Positions 1 through 9,795 of a DNA stretch of 64,000 bases are shown here, piece after piece. The notes under the pieces are model-generated. The model saw only the letters and a program-made list of their open reading frames with translations, had not been told where the DNA came from and did not search any database. Position 1 is the stretch's first letter. Each line of letters starts with the position of its first letter. This DNA comes from Chitinophagaceae bacterium LGM1 (GTDB lineage: Bacteria > Bacteroidota > Bacteroidia > Chitinophagales > Chitinophagaceae), in contig CP075895.1 in NCBI GenBank assembly GCA_018604165.1, positions 2,537,001-2,601,000 on the forward strand. The letters run 5' to 3'. The position numbers and the translations under genes are program-made.

Positions 1-99
1 AATAGTTCTTATTATAAAGCATGGCATAGTATCATCAATCAGGCAGTGTTTCAAGGTCAGGAATTATATGAATATTCTTTTTACCCAAAAAACTGTTTT

Positions 100-960
100 A
101 TGATTAAAAAAGCTTTACTAACTACAAGTTCTTTTTTGTTTTGCACGATTATCTTTATGAGCAATAAAGACGGTCCGGCAACAAACAGCCAAGGCATCAA
201 AACCGGAGGCCCAGGCTCCAATGGCGAAACATGTGCAAAAGCCGGCTGCCACACTACTGGCGCGGGTACTACATCCGGAGGTTTTGAAGTGCGCAAAAAA
301 TTCAAACCCGATTCAGGCACTATTGTCAACTCATATGTTCCAGACTCCCTTTACTTAGTAAGATTATCAGGTTCACATACTACTCTTACCAAATTTGGAT
401 TTCAGCTACAAGCAGTTAAAATAAGTGATAGTAGCGATGTAGGTATTTTCAGTGCATTGGCTCCTAAAATACAAATGGTTACTGTGGGTAGCAGGAAGGT
501 ATTGGAGCATACAGACACCATGTCAAAATTCGGCGGTGGTATTGATATTGTATTTACATGGAAAGCTCCGGCTAAAAATAGCGGACAGATACGTTTTTAC
601 GCTGTACTGAATGCCGTTAATGGAGATGGCACTGGCAATAATGATAAACCAAGCAACACCATTGTATTTGCATTAGCAGAAGCGTTGAATGTACCCTACA
701 ACACAAATGCGGGCGAACTGAAAATATATCCTAATCCTGCTGCTGATTTTTTCAACATAGAGAATAAATATGCTGCTAATGGCGATTACCAATTACAGGT
801 TATTAACAGCACAGGACAGGTAATTGCAAGAGAAACATTCACTGTACAAAACAATTTGCTATCTCATAGAGTAGCAACCAACAACTGGGCAAGTGGTTTG
901 TACATCATCCACTTATCGCACAATGGCAAACAAGAGGTAACGACTGTAATAAAACAATAA
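100..960 (+). CDS. Secreted T9SS type-A protein with CX4CH motif (choice-of-anchor V / Reelin-like)
   Basis: A secreted protein of about 286 residues. I chose the ATG at 100 because it is followed directly by a signal peptide (MIKKALL...), whereas the longer frame adds 18 residues that look unlike a leader. Just after the signal lies a Gly-rich stretch holding ETCAKAGCH, a CX4CH motif like the haem-attachment site of some c-type cytochromes; choice-of-anchor V/Reelin-like proteins of Bacteroidota carry a comparable CxxCH near their start. The middle is beta-rich. The C-terminus begins LKIYPNPAADFFNIEN and is a typical type IX secretion sorting domain, so export to the cell surface or medium is expected. 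No neighbour on this strand helps assign a role. Haem binding is inference only. Confidence 0.8.
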   Translation: MIKKALLTTSSFLFCTIIFMSNKDGPATNSQGIKTGGPGSNGETCAKAGCHTTGAGTTSGGFEVRKKFKPDSGTIVNSYVPDSLYLVRLSGSHTTLTKFGFQLQAVKISDSSDVGIFSALAPKIQMVTVGSRKVLEHTDTMSKFGGGIDIVFTWKAPAKNSGQIRFYAVLNAVNGDGTGNNDKPSNTIVFALAEALNVPYNTNAGELKIYPNPAADFFNIENKYAANGDYQLQVINSTGQVIARETFTVQNNLLSHRVATNNWASGLYIIHLSHNGKQEVTTVIKQ

Positions 961-977
961 CATCATCCCCTTATGCA

Positions 978-1005
978 AAGCGGCATACCTCATGGTATGC
1001 CGCTT
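978..1005 (+). terminator. Rho-independent terminator after the T9SS protein
   Basis: A 12-bp stem (AAGCGGCATACC paired with GGTATGCCGCTT, loop TCAT) is followed by a T-rich run on the plus strand. It sits between two converging genes and could serve both. Confidence 0.85.
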
Positions 1006-1026
1006 ATTTATTTTTATACGCCAATA

Positions 1027-2565
1027 TTACAGTGGTATATTACCATGCTTGCGCTTAGGCATACTCACCGCTTTATTCTCCAGCATCTTGTAAGCCCTTA
1101 TCAGCTTTGCTCTTGTTTCAGATGGTAGTATCACTTCATCAATAAAGCCACGTGCTGCTGCACCATACGGGTTGGCAAATTTTTCCGTGTATTCCAGTTC
1201 TTTTTCTTTCCACTTGGCATCGTGGTCTGCTGCTTCGGCTATCTCTTTTTTGAAGATGATTTCCGCCGCGCCCTTCGCACCCATCACGGCAATCTCTGCC
1301 GTAGGCCATGCGTAGTTCAGGTCGGCACCAATATGTTTAGAGTTCATCACATCGTATGCGCCACCGTAAGCCTTGCGTGTTATCACTGTTACTTTGGGTA
1401 CAGTTGCTTCGCTTAATGCATACAGCAGTTTAGCCCCGTTGGTAATGATGCCATGCCACTCCTGGTCGGTACCCGGCAGGAAGCCCGGTACATCTACTAA
1501 CACCAGTAACGGTATATTAAACGCATCGCAAAAACGTACGAAACGCGCGCCTTTTTTGCTTGAGTTAATATCTAACACCCCCGCAAGAAATGCAGGCTGA
1601 TTAGCTACCACACCCACGCTACGACCGCCAATACGCGCGAAGCCCACTACTATATTCTCCGCATATTCTTTATGTACTTCAAGAAAGGAATCAGCATCTA
1701 CTACTTCTTCTATCACTTCCTTTATATCATAAGGTTGATTAGGATTTTCAGGAATAATACTGTCTAATTTCTCTCGTATTTCATCAGCCGCTTCATATGC
1801 ATATATCGGTGCTTCTTCTTCACAGTTTTGCGGCATATAGCTCAGCAGGCGTTTGATGTGGTCTATACATTCCACCTCATTAGCCAATGCAAAATGCGTA
1901 ACACCGGATTTGGATGCGTGTGTATGCGCACCGCCCAATTCCTCGCTCGTTACTGTTTCGTGTGTTACGGTCTTTACCACATTCGGCCCTGTTACAAACA
2001 TATACGATGTGTTCTCTACCATCAATATAAAATCTGTAATAGCAGGCGAATACACCGCACCACCCGCACATGGCCCCATAATAGCCGATAGCTGAGGTAC
2101 AACACCCGATGACTTCACGTTGCGGTAAAATATATCCGCATATCCACCCAGTGATACAACACCCTCTTGTATGCGAGCGCCGCCGCTATCGTTCAGCCCT
2201 ACTACAGGCGCACCATTTTGTATGGCAAGGTCCATTATCTTACAAATCTTCTCGGCATGTGTTTCCGAAAGGCTGCCACCAAACACGGTAAAATCTTGCG
2301 AATACACATATACCAACCTGCCGTTTACCGTACCATAGCCCGTTACCACACCATCGCCGGGGTACATTTCTTTTTCCATGCCAAAATCGCGGCAACGGTG
2401 CTGCACCAGCATACCTATTTCTTCAAATGAGCCTTCGTCCAACAGCAACTGCAAACGCTCACGCGCGGTCAGTTTACCTTTTTTATGCTGGCTTTCTATG
2501 CGTTTGACACCACCACCCAGCAGTGCTTCTTCCTGTTTATTTTTTAATGCAGATACTTTGTCCAT
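1027..2565 (-). CDS. pccB: Acyl-CoA carboxylase carboxyltransferase (propionyl-CoA carboxylase beta-type)
   Basis: Carboxyltransferase beta subunit of a biotin-dependent acyl-CoA carboxylase, most like propionyl-CoA carboxylase, which transfers CO2 from carboxybiotin to propionyl-CoA to give methylmalonyl-CoA. The start at 2565 ([10 protein letters not shown]) is preferred over an upstream frame extension because the family begins this way and GAGAG lies just upstream. The usual 512-residue length is kept. Visible hallmarks are the N-terminal KLTARERL segment, the oxyanion-type glycines in [11 protein letters not shown] and [12 protein letters not shown], and the C-terminal carboxyltransferase signature around [16 protein letters not shown]. 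No biotin carboxylase or biotin carrier gene is adjacent, so its partners must be encoded elsewhere. Specificity for propionyl-CoA rather than another acyl-CoA is inferred from overall family resemblance. Confidence 0.92.
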   Translation of the reverse strand: MDKVSALKNKQEEALLGGGVKRIESQHKKGKLTARERLQLLLDEGSFEEIGMLVQHRCRDFGMEKEMYPGDGVVTGYGTVNGRLVYVYSQDFTVFGGSLSETHAEKICKIMDLAIQNGAPVVGLNDSGGARIQEGVVSLGGYADIFYRNVKSSGVVPQLSAIMGPCAGGAVYSPAITDFILMVENTSYMFVTGPNVVKTVTHETVTSEELGGAHTHASKSGVTHFALANEVECIDHIKRLLSYMPQNCEEEAPIYAYEAADEIREKLDSIIPENPNQPYDIKEVIEEVVDADSFLEVHKEYAENIVVGFARIGGRSVGVVANQPAFLAGVLDINSSKKGARFVRFCDAFNIPLLVLVDVPGFLPGTDQEWHGIITNGAKLLYALSEATVPKVTVITRKAYGGAYDVMNSKHIGADLNYAWPTAEIAVMGAKGAAEIIFKKEIAEAADHDAKWKEKELEYTEKFANPYGAAARGFIDEVILPSETRAKLIRAYKMLENKAVSMPKRKHGNIPL

Positions 2566-2698
2566 CTCTCGGTTTTCAAAAAAATTACGGAACAAACCTA
2601 ATGTAAAACCACCCAAACAACAACTATTTATAACAAGGTTTTATGCCATAGTAATTGCATCCTACCCCGCACTGCAATAACTTTACATAAACTGACGC

Positions 2699-3178
2699 AT
2701 GAGATACATTATAACTATTATATTATTTATAGGCTCGCTACAGGCAGATGCACAAATAGCCGCATACAAAGCCAAAGACCTTGCCAACCGCGTAGCCAAT
2801 ACAGATACTTTCTATGTGGTAAACTTTTGGGCTACCTGGTGCGGACCTTGTGTGAAGGAACTACCCGAGTTTACCAAGTTGTCCAATCAACTTGCGGGCA
2901 AGCCTGTAAAAATCCTGCTCGTCAGCCTCGATTTTAAAGAAGCCTACCCTAAGAAAATTGCCACTTTCGCGGAAAAGAAAAAACTACAGCATGAAGTGGT
3001 ATGGCTGAACGAAACCAATGCCAACGAATTTATACCTGCTATAGACAATCGCTGGCAGGGTTCTATACCTGCTACATGGCTTTGTTATAAGAAAACCGAA
3101 TACACCAATTTTTTCGAGGGTACCATCACCGCGCAACAATTACAAACACTGATAGAAAAACAACTGGCACTACAATAA
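2699..3178 (+). CDS. TlpA-like periplasmic thioredoxin
   Basis: A 159-residue thioredoxin-fold protein with a cleavable signal (first about 19 residues, ending ADAQ) and the active site WCGPC in FWATWCGPCVKELPEF near residue 45. This is the TlpA/ResA pattern of periplasmic disulfide reductases that keep cysteines reduced, for example during cytochrome maturation. The later segment SIPATWLCYKK contains the conserved cis-proline region. It ends only 3 bp before the FUSC gene and so is likely cotranscribed with it. The substrate is unknown. Confidence 0.9.
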   Translation: MRYIITIILFIGSLQADAQIAAYKAKDLANRVANTDTFYVVNFWATWCGPCVKELPEFTKLSNQLAGKPVKILLVSLDFKEAYPKKIATFAEKKKLQHEVVWLNETNANEFIPAIDNRWQGSIPATWLCYKKTEYTNFFEGTITAQQLQTLIEKQLALQ

Positions 3179-3181
3179 GCA

Positions 3182-5347
3182 TTGCGCCTGCTACCGTCAT
3201 ATAAAAAACTAAACCAACTTGTAGAAGCCGAAAACTTCGAGCCTGTTTTCAGTTGGGGGTTGCGTATGGCCATTGCTGCCATCGTACCTGTGTTGTGGGG
3301 CGTATATACGGGGCGCACGGAAGATGCCAGTTGGATGGCACTAACCGCCGAAAGTATTTGCTGGGTAGAAATGAAAGGTTCTTTCGGGCAACGGTTGCGC
3401 ATACTTACGGGTGGCATCATTCTTACCGTATTCTTCGGCATATTGGGCAGCATTACGGGTAGCGTACTATGGCTTACGCTGCTGTGTATGCTGGGTGTTG
3501 GTTTCATATCGGGCTTGTTCAAAAATCTGGGCGACCGTGGCAGTGGTTTGGCAATGAGTGTATTTGTACTCTTCATCATAGCCAACGAATACCCCACCCA
3601 TAGCTGGCAGGAAGTACAACACCGTACCACATTGATATTTGCTGGCGGTGTATGGAATGCTTGCGTGGGCATATTTGCCGCACTCTACACACCTGCCAAA
3701 CAGCCCTACCGCCGCACTATAGCCGTGATATGGAAAGGTATAGAGGGTTTGGTAGGCACTGTTGCCAAGGGCTGGGATGGCAACAGCATCCGTAGCAACA
3801 TACGCGATATTTACCTGAAAGAAAAAGAAGTACGTGCTGCCATTGATACATCGCTGCATCTATATGAAGCTATGGCGCATCAGGCAAATAAAAAAGATAC
3901 GCATGAATATGAGTTGGCACAGGTACGCAAAGCCACAGCCCTTGTCGCTACACACATCATAGCCATCAGCGAAGAACTGGAGCAGGTAAACATCAAAGAA
4001 ACAGCTACCGAACTACGACTGAAAATATACGCTGTACTCAAAGCATTGCAGCAAACCGTTGACCGTATGGCAGTGTATGTGGTAAACCTGAAACCTGAAG
4101 AAGAACTGTTACTGTCAACCCGCATCAGCAGGTTGGAAAAACTGATTGCTTTAGTAAAAGAATACCCGCTGGATGATAACCCCAATTACCAACCCATCAA
4201 ACGCGCTACAAGATTAGCAGAGCGTTGTACCAAGCTGATACAAAACAGTATGGAACTGCTTGAACATTCGGGCAAAGAGCTACCGGTGTTCCGTTCCTAC
4301 TCGCTTATCAAAACCATCTTCATACTGCATCCTAAACATTGGTGGCGAAACCTGCAACTGCTTTTCAACTTCAATACTTTCACCACACGCTATGCCATAC
4401 GTGCTGCTGTTGCTGCCACCATCGGTATGTTTATCGCCAAGTGGTTCAGCATCAGTCATGGTTATTGGATACCGTTTACTACGCTGTTGGTATTACAACC
4501 CTATTTTGGTGCTACCATCAAAAAAGCCATAGACCGCGTGATAGGCACCGTAGCGGGTGGTGTAGCAGGTGGCTTGCTCATGGGTTTGCCTGCCGGTTTG
4601 TTTATCAAAGAAACCATGCTGTTTATCAGTTTTGTATTGATGGTGTACTTCATTCATAAACGCTATTCGGTAGCGGTATTTTTCATCACGCTCAGCCTTG
4701 TTATGTTGTTCGATGTAGAGGGCACACTCAATACATCGCTCTTATTTGTCAGGGGGCTTTCTACGGTAGGTGGTGCTACGCTTGCCATCATTGCGGGGTT
4801 TGCATTACTGCCGCACTGGGACACTAAATGGTTGCCATTGCATCTTACAGAATCCATCAAGACAAACTATCAGTATTTCATCTACACATTCTTTGCAGAC
4901 AAACCCGTTACCAACTGGACGAGATTGAAACGACAGGCAGAATCTAAAAACACTAATGCGTTCGATTCGTTCAACCGCTACATGCAAGAGCCCAGCCTCA
5001 AGCGCAAGCCCTTTGCCATCTACTACCACATCATTACACACAATGTGCGCATCACGAGGGAATTGAACAACATACATCTGGAAGAAGAAAACCGACAGCC
5101 CAAAGCCACTGTACATCCGCATCAGGAAGAAAAGCTGATGAACGCCTTACGTTGGTTTCATAAAAACGCGCACTACAGCAATATTATCAACAACGAAAAA
5201 CCGATAGATACTATACCTGTAGATAGCCTGCCTGCTTATCGTGCTGCACTGTCAGAACTGCAATTGATGTATATAGACCGTATGATAATAGAACTGAAAG
5301 CCATGCACACCGATATGGAAAAACTGGCACAGAGAGAAAAAGAATAA
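3182..5347 (+). CDS. FUSC/YccS-family inner-membrane protein
   Basis: A 721-residue membrane protein with the two-block layout of the FUSC (fusaric acid resistance/YccS) family. A first cluster of hydrophobic helices lies at about residues 25-165, a long soluble helical region at about 180-390, and a second cluster at about 400-545 containing TTLLVLQPYFGATIKKAIDRVIGT, the family's signature helix. The C-terminal 170 residues are soluble. The start is uncertain: the frame opens with TTG at 3182, 3 bp after the previous stop, and no ATG lies in a better position until MAIAAIV inside the first helix. Family members are thought to export aromatic acids or similar compounds, but substrates are rarely known. 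The tight spacing suggests an operon with the thioredoxin and the AcpH-like gene. Confidence 0.85.
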   Translation: MRLLPSYKKLNQLVEAENFEPVFSWGLRMAIAAIVPVLWGVYTGRTEDASWMALTAESICWVEMKGSFGQRLRILTGGIILTVFFGILGSITGSVLWLTLLCMLGVGFISGLFKNLGDRGSGLAMSVFVLFIIANEYPTHSWQEVQHRTTLIFAGGVWNACVGIFAALYTPAKQPYRRTIAVIWKGIEGLVGTVAKGWDGNSIRSNIRDIYLKEKEVRAAIDTSLHLYEAMAHQANKKDTHEYELAQVRKATALVATHIIAISEELEQVNIKETATELRLKIYAVLKALQQTVDRMAVYVVNLKPEEELLLSTRISRLEKLIALVKEYPLDDNPNYQPIKRATRLAERCTKLIQNSMELLEHSGKELPVFRSYSLIKTIFILHPKHWWRNLQLLFNFNTFTTRYAIRAAVAATIGMFIAKWFSISHGYWIPFTTLLVLQPYFGATIKKAIDRVIGTVAGGVAGGLLMGLPAGLFIKETMLFISFVLMVYFIHKRYSVAVFFITLSLVMLFDVEGTLNTSLLFVRGLSTVGGATLAIIAGFALLPHWDTKWLPLHLTESIKTNYQYFIYTFFADKPVTNWTRLKRQAESKNTNAFDSFNRYMQEPSLKRKPFAIYYHIITHNVRITRELNNIHLEEENRQPKATVHPHQEEKLMNALRWFHKNAHYSNIINNEKPIDTIPVDSLPAYRAALSELQLMYIDRMIIELKAMHTDMEKLAQREKE

Positions 5348-5364
5348 TGCCTTAGCTTCGCGAT

Positions 5365-5952
5365 ATGAATTATCTGGGGCACGCCTACTTATCTTTCGGC
5401 AATGCGGGCATACTTACGGGCAATATGATGGGTGATTATGTGAAAGGTAAGCTGGCAGTAGCAAAATACCCCGAAGAGATACAGACGGGATTGATGCTGC
5501 ACCGCAAGATAGATGCGTTTGCAGATACCCACCCCTCTAACCAACGCGCCAAAGTATGGTTCAGAAACGACTACGGCCTGTATGCAGGCGCGGTGCTTGA
5601 TACCCTGTACGACCATTTTCTTGCCAACGACCCCAAACATTTTCCATCGCAAGAAGCTTTGTTTACTTTTTCTCAAGACACCTACAGCAAACTGGCAGCC
5701 AACCAACAACACTTCCCCGAACGCTTTGCACAGATGTTTCCATATATGCAGGAGCACAACTGGTTGTACAATTACCGCACGTTGCGTGGTGTGCAGCAAT
5801 CGCTTGGCGGGCTCGCAAGGCGCGCCAAACATATACAGTCGGTTGACAAAGCATACGCCACATTCATTACACAATTTTACCAACTGAACCAGTGCTATTA
5901 TGAATTTATGGACGACGTGGTTACATTTGTTAAACTTGAGTTAAGCCTGTAG
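5365..5952 (+). CDS. Acyl carrier protein phosphodiesterase (AcpH/DUF479) family
   Basis: A 195-residue protein starting MNYLGHAYLSF, the characteristic opening of the AcpH (DUF479) family. AcpH removes the 4'-phosphopantetheine arm from holo-acyl carrier protein. Conserved pieces visible are GNMMGDYVKGK, the metal-site-like HRKIDAFADTHP, and LYDHFLANDP, supplying His/Asp residues expected of this HD-like hydrolase fold. Length matches the family. It begins 17 bp after the FUSC stop and is probably the last gene of that small operon. Activity on ACP is inferred from family membership; Bacteroidota members are mostly uncharacterised. Confidence 0.85.
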   Translation: MNYLGHAYLSFGNAGILTGNMMGDYVKGKLAVAKYPEEIQTGLMLHRKIDAFADTHPSNQRAKVWFRNDYGLYAGAVLDTLYDHFLANDPKHFPSQEALFTFSQDTYSKLAANQQHFPERFAQMFPYMQEHNWLYNYRTLRGVQQSLGGLARRAKHIQSVDKAYATFITQFYQLNQCYYEFMDDVVTFVKLELSL

Positions 5953-6012
5953 AATTGGTACGACTGGATAGTATTTTTGAACGCTTCGGTATTTTGGTAT
6001 TTTAAATTAATC

Positions 6013-7206
6013 ATGCGCAAATTTTTCTTCCCATATATAGCAACTGTTTTATTATTAATTATCATAGTTGCCTGCAACTCTCAAAACCAACCTGTTAACG
6101 CAAAACCACCCCTTCCCGAAGAGAAAAAATTCGGCAGCATCAAGCTGAAATATGAAGACACATCACAACCCGAGTTTCGCAACATCGTCCGCCGCTTAGA
6201 TTCTTTCTATGCCGTACAAACAAAGATGGGTTTTAACGGCAGCGTATTGGTGGGCTATAAAGGCAAAGTATTGTACGAAAGATATTATGGTATAGCCAAC
6301 CGCGAAACAGGACTGAAACTAAACCCTACCAGTGCTGTGCAACTGGCATCTGTTTCTAAAACATTTACCGCCGCCGCCATACTGTGGCTACATCAGCAGA
6401 AATACCTGAACATTGACGAGAAAGTAAAAACATATATACCCGAATTGCCTTATGCAGATGTTACCGTGCGTATGTTGCTCAATCACCGTTCTGGTATTCC
6501 TGACTACATCAAATGGGTGCCTAAATTCCGTAAAGACAGTAAAACACCCATGACCAATGATGAAGTATTGGCCATGTTTGCCAAACACAAACCCGCGCTG
6601 GAATCTCGCCCTAATACAAGGTTTAAATACTGCAACAGTAACTATGCTATTCTGGCGTCTATAATAGAAAAAGTAGGCGGCATGAGCTATGCAGAGTTTA
6701 TGAAGAAATACATCTTCGACCCATTGGGCATGAAATATACGTTTGCTTATGACCCCTTTAAGGGACTACCCTACGGGCATACCATCAGTTACAAAGCCAG
6801 TTGGGTAAAAGAACCCGATATGTTTGCAGACGGCGTTTGGGGCGATAAGGGCATCTATAGCACCGTACAGGATATGTATCGCTGGGACCAGTCATTTTAT
6901 AAGAATGCTTTTCTTGACAATGAAACGCTTGAAATGGCTTATGGCCCATGCTCATTCGAGAAGCCGGGCGTGAAAAACTATGGCCTCGGCTGGCGTATGC
7001 TTTGCTACCCCGATGGTGATAAAATCATTTATCACAATGGCTGGTGGCATGGCAATAACACAGTGTTCTACCGTTTTATTCAAGACAACTTCACCATTAT
7101 TATACTGGGTAATAAGTATAATAGCGGCATTTACAGGCAAGCTCCTGTTGTTTACAGCATACTTAAAAACACATCACCGGATAAAGGTTTCGATACAGAA
7201 GAATAA
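6013..7206 (+). CDS. Serine hydrolase of the beta-lactamase/PBP4-like family, lipoprotein
   Basis: A class C beta-lactamase-like serine hydrolase of about 397 residues. I place the start at the ATG at 6013, which gives a clean lipoprotein signal (hydrophobic stretch LLLIIIVAC with the lipobox cysteine); the longer frame would need a TTG start. The three active-site motifs are present: SVSK (S-x-x-K) in QLASVSKTFTAAAI, YCN (Y-x-N) in KYCNSNYAIL, and HNG (H-x-G) in YHNGWWHGNN near the end. Such proteins act as D-amino-acid peptidases, esterases or peptidoglycan-related hydrolases; true lactam resistance is not implied. Likely anchored to a membrane facing the periplasm. It lies 60 bp after the AcpH-like gene. 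Confidence 0.9.
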   Translation: MRKFFFPYIATVLLLIIIVACNSQNQPVNAKPPLPEEKKFGSIKLKYEDTSQPEFRNIVRRLDSFYAVQTKMGFNGSVLVGYKGKVLYERYYGIANRETGLKLNPTSAVQLASVSKTFTAAAILWLHQQKYLNIDEKVKTYIPELPYADVTVRMLLNHRSGIPDYIKWVPKFRKDSKTPMTNDEVLAMFAKHKPALESRPNTRFKYCNSNYAILASIIEKVGGMSYAEFMKKYIFDPLGMKYTFAYDPFKGLPYGHTISYKASWVKEPDMFADGVWGDKGIYSTVQDMYRWDQSFYKNAFLDNETLEMAYGPCSFEKPGVKNYGLGWRMLCYPDGDKIIYHNGWWHGNNTVFYRFIQDNFTIIILGNKYNSGIYRQAPVVYSILKNTSPDKGFDTEE

Positions 7207-7289
7207 AGAACGACTGAACATCTCCCCCGAATATGTTATAAAACACTCAAAACAAATCCATACTGCACAGGAGTATGGTGTATTTGGTT

Positions 7290-9743
7290 ATGAAGTATGT
7301 AATAGTATTTTGTTGGAGTTTACTTCTTTATCTCCAATCGTCTGCACAAAATATTTCTGGCATTGTCCTTGATGCAGAAACTTACAAGCCTTTGCCGTTT
7401 GCCACACTACAGCAAGGTAATAGTAAACAAGGTTTTATTGCAGACATCAACGGACGTTTTAACTTCAACCTGCTATCAGGTATTAATCTTGTCAGAGTAT
7501 CTTATACAGGCTATAAAACTATCAGTGTCGGTATACAAAAAACAGATACTATTTTTCTGCAACCACTATATAATATGGGCGATGAGGTAGTAATACGCCC
7601 ACCCTACGAAAAAATAAAGCGTATCATCAACACTGCTATTCGCAACAAGGCTGACAATAACCCTGATAAATATGCCGAATACCGCTATGATATTTATTAC
7701 AAAATGCGTGCAGACATTTTGCCGAATGATGATGCGTTGAAAGCCAGATATGCCAAAGAAGAAAAGAAATCCAATCAAAACGATTCAGCAAAACGAAATA
7801 CAGATTCAATCTATGCTGCAAGAAAAAAGAAAATAGATTCTGTATTTAATCGCAACCACATACTATTTTCAGAAACATATAGCAGGGTATTCTTTAAAGC
7901 ACCTGGTAAAAGACAGGAAACAGTCTTGGCATCACGTTTCTCTGGGTTTAAAAAGACATTTTTTACGAATGTAGTTACAGGTATATTACCCTTCCATGCG
8001 TACGATGAGTTTATAAAGATGAATGCTACAGATTATGTAAACCCATTGTCAAAAGGTTGGCAATCACGTTATCAATTCGACCTTGTTGATGAGATACTGG
8101 ATGGCATCGATACTATTTTCATATTCAAATACAAAGCAAAAAAAGGCGTCAGCTTTAAGTCGCTACAGGGGAGATTATACATTCACAGCAATGGCTATGC
8201 CATATCACACATTACAGCACAAACACCTGATACAGGCGATGGAAGGGTTTTGAAAATGCAACAAGTTTATAAACATGTAAAGGGCAAATGGTTTCCGCGA
8301 GAGCTAAACTATACCTTTATTTTTACAAAGTACCCTTCTCCCGAAATGGGCATGACACTATCCGGGCAGTCGATGATTGACTCTGTTTTTTATGAAGCCG
8401 GACCGGTAAAGTTTGACAAAGCACACGAAGTGAAATTACACGACTCTGTTGACTTGCGCAGCGATGTTGCCTGGCAAACTTATCGTTTCGAACCCATCAG
8501 CGTAAAAGAGCAAAAAACATACACAGTGATGGATAGTGTAATGGATGAAGTAGGGCTGAATAAATACCTTGAAAACGCTACCAACCTCGCCATTGGCAGA
8601 ATGCCTGTTTACTTTATGGATGTCGACCTTACGCGATTAATTGCATACAATACCTACGAGGGTACACGCCTCGGTCTGGGTTTATACACCAACGATAAAG
8701 TCTCAAAATATTTCTCTGTCGGCGGATGGTTTGGTTATGGCTTTAAAGACAAAATATGGAAGTATGGTGCATCTGCACGCATATTCCCTACAGGAAAGAA
8801 AGAACACTGGGTAGAGTTTGCTTATCAGAACAACTACCGTAACACAGGAAACGTAAATATTCACCCGGAAATAGACAGGCGCGGGCTGCAAAACTGGCTG
8901 CTTGTACAGGTTGATAAAATTGAAGAATACAAAGCCACATTACACGGGCGTTTCGGCTACTGGGAAATGGAACTGAGTGGTAAACAACAAAATCTGCAAC
9001 CGCAATATTTTTACAACTTCAACGAAGCTGGCAGCAGGATAGCAAACTTTGATGTCACTGAGGCTTCACTCAATATTCGTTACGCATTCAGAGAAAAACG
9101 GACCCCCGTGTATGGCTACTATATGCCCGCGGGTACAAAATTCCCCATTCTGTATTTACACCTTACTGGCGGACAGTTAAGCAGCGGCTCTTACCAAACA
9201 AATTATACAAGAGTACTGGCTGCAATTGATTACAAAGTACACATCAACCGTTGGGGGCAAGACCATTTCAGGCTGATGGGTGGCTTAATACAGGCAGAAA
9301 ACGACAACGCCTTACCACGCTCATTGTTATTAGCAGGCAATGGCTACCGCTTCAATAGTGAATACCAGATATATGCATGGGGCGGGTTTATGACCATGCT
9401 ACCATTTACATATTTCAGTGATAAGTTTGGCTCTGTATTATACCGTCACGATTTCGACAGATATTTTTATAAGCACAAATACAGCAAGCCATCCTTGAGC
9501 ATTGCGCACAATATGTTGTACGGCAGCCTTTCAGCACGTAGCGCTTTAGCAGATGGCAATATCAATACACCGGTTAATGGCTATCACGAATCGGGGATGA
9601 TTATCAATAATATTATCCGTTTAAACTATCTCAACATAGCTCATTTCAACATCAATGTTGGTGGTTTTTATCACTGGGCAAACACACCTTTCAACTGGAA
9701 AAAAAACGGGCGATTTGTAATTGGCACATCACTCACCTTCTAA
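7290..9743 (+). CDS. DUF5686 outer-membrane protein with carboxypeptidase-like domain
   Basis: A large secreted protein (about 817 residues from the ATG at 7290; another in-frame ATG lies at 7275, but 7290 is followed at once by the signal MKYVIVFCW...SSAQ). After the signal comes a carboxypeptidase-D regulatory-like domain (SGIVLDAETYKPLPFATL ... VRVSYTGYK), the same plug-like domain found at the front of SusC-type receptors. The remainder matches the DUF5686 pattern: a charged middle segment and a long C-terminal half rich in alternating aromatic strands ending in VIGTSLTF, as in an outer-membrane beta-barrel. Its function is unknown. It is followed by a strong bidirectional terminator shared with guaB. 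Confidence 0.85.
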   Translation: MKYVIVFCWSLLLYLQSSAQNISGIVLDAETYKPLPFATLQQGNSKQGFIADINGRFNFNLLSGINLVRVSYTGYKTISVGIQKTDTIFLQPLYNMGDEVVIRPPYEKIKRIINTAIRNKADNNPDKYAEYRYDIYYKMRADILPNDDALKARYAKEEKKSNQNDSAKRNTDSIYAARKKKIDSVFNRNHILFSETYSRVFFKAPGKRQETVLASRFSGFKKTFFTNVVTGILPFHAYDEFIKMNATDYVNPLSKGWQSRYQFDLVDEILDGIDTIFIFKYKAKKGVSFKSLQGRLYIHSNGYAISHITAQTPDTGDGRVLKMQQVYKHVKGKWFPRELNYTFIFTKYPSPEMGMTLSGQSMIDSVFYEAGPVKFDKAHEVKLHDSVDLRSDVAWQTYRFEPISVKEQKTYTVMDSVMDEVGLNKYLENATNLAIGRMPVYFMDVDLTRLIAYNTYEGTRLGLGLYTNDKVSKYFSVGGWFGYGFKDKIWKYGASARIFPTGKKEHWVEFAYQNNYRNTGNVNIHPEIDRRGLQNWLLVQVDKIEEYKATLHGRFGYWEMELSGKQQNLQPQYFYNFNEAGSRIANFDVTEASLNIRYAFREKRTPVYGYYMPAGTKFPILYLHLTGGQLSSGSYQTNYTRVLAAIDYKVHINRWGQDHFRLMGGLIQAENDNALPRSLLLAGNGYRFNSEYQIYAWGGFMTMLPFTYFSDKFGSVLYRHDFDRYFYKHKYSKPSLSIAHNMLYGSLSARSALADGNINTPVNGYHESGMIINNIIRLNYLNIAHFNINVGGFYHWANTPFNWKKNGRFVIGTSLTF

Positions 9744-9776
9744 ATAAAAGAGCCGCAAAATCTGCGGCTCTTTTAT
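9744..9776. terminator. Bidirectional terminator between DUF5686 gene and guaB
   Basis: A 14-bp perfect stem (arms around AAAAGAGCCGCA and TGCGGCTCTTTT, loop of 5) flanked by A and T runs, so it can act on both strands of this convergent pair. Confidence 0.9.
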
Positions 9777-9795
9777 TATATAACAATAACTTTTT

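Noticed and set aside
1-99. A gene fragment at the left edge
   Set aside because: No frame with a recognisable domain; the 99 bp look like intergenic or leader sequence.
5977-6012. Longer N-terminus for the serine hydrolase
   Set aside because: Needs a TTG start and would spoil the lipoprotein signal that begins at 6013.
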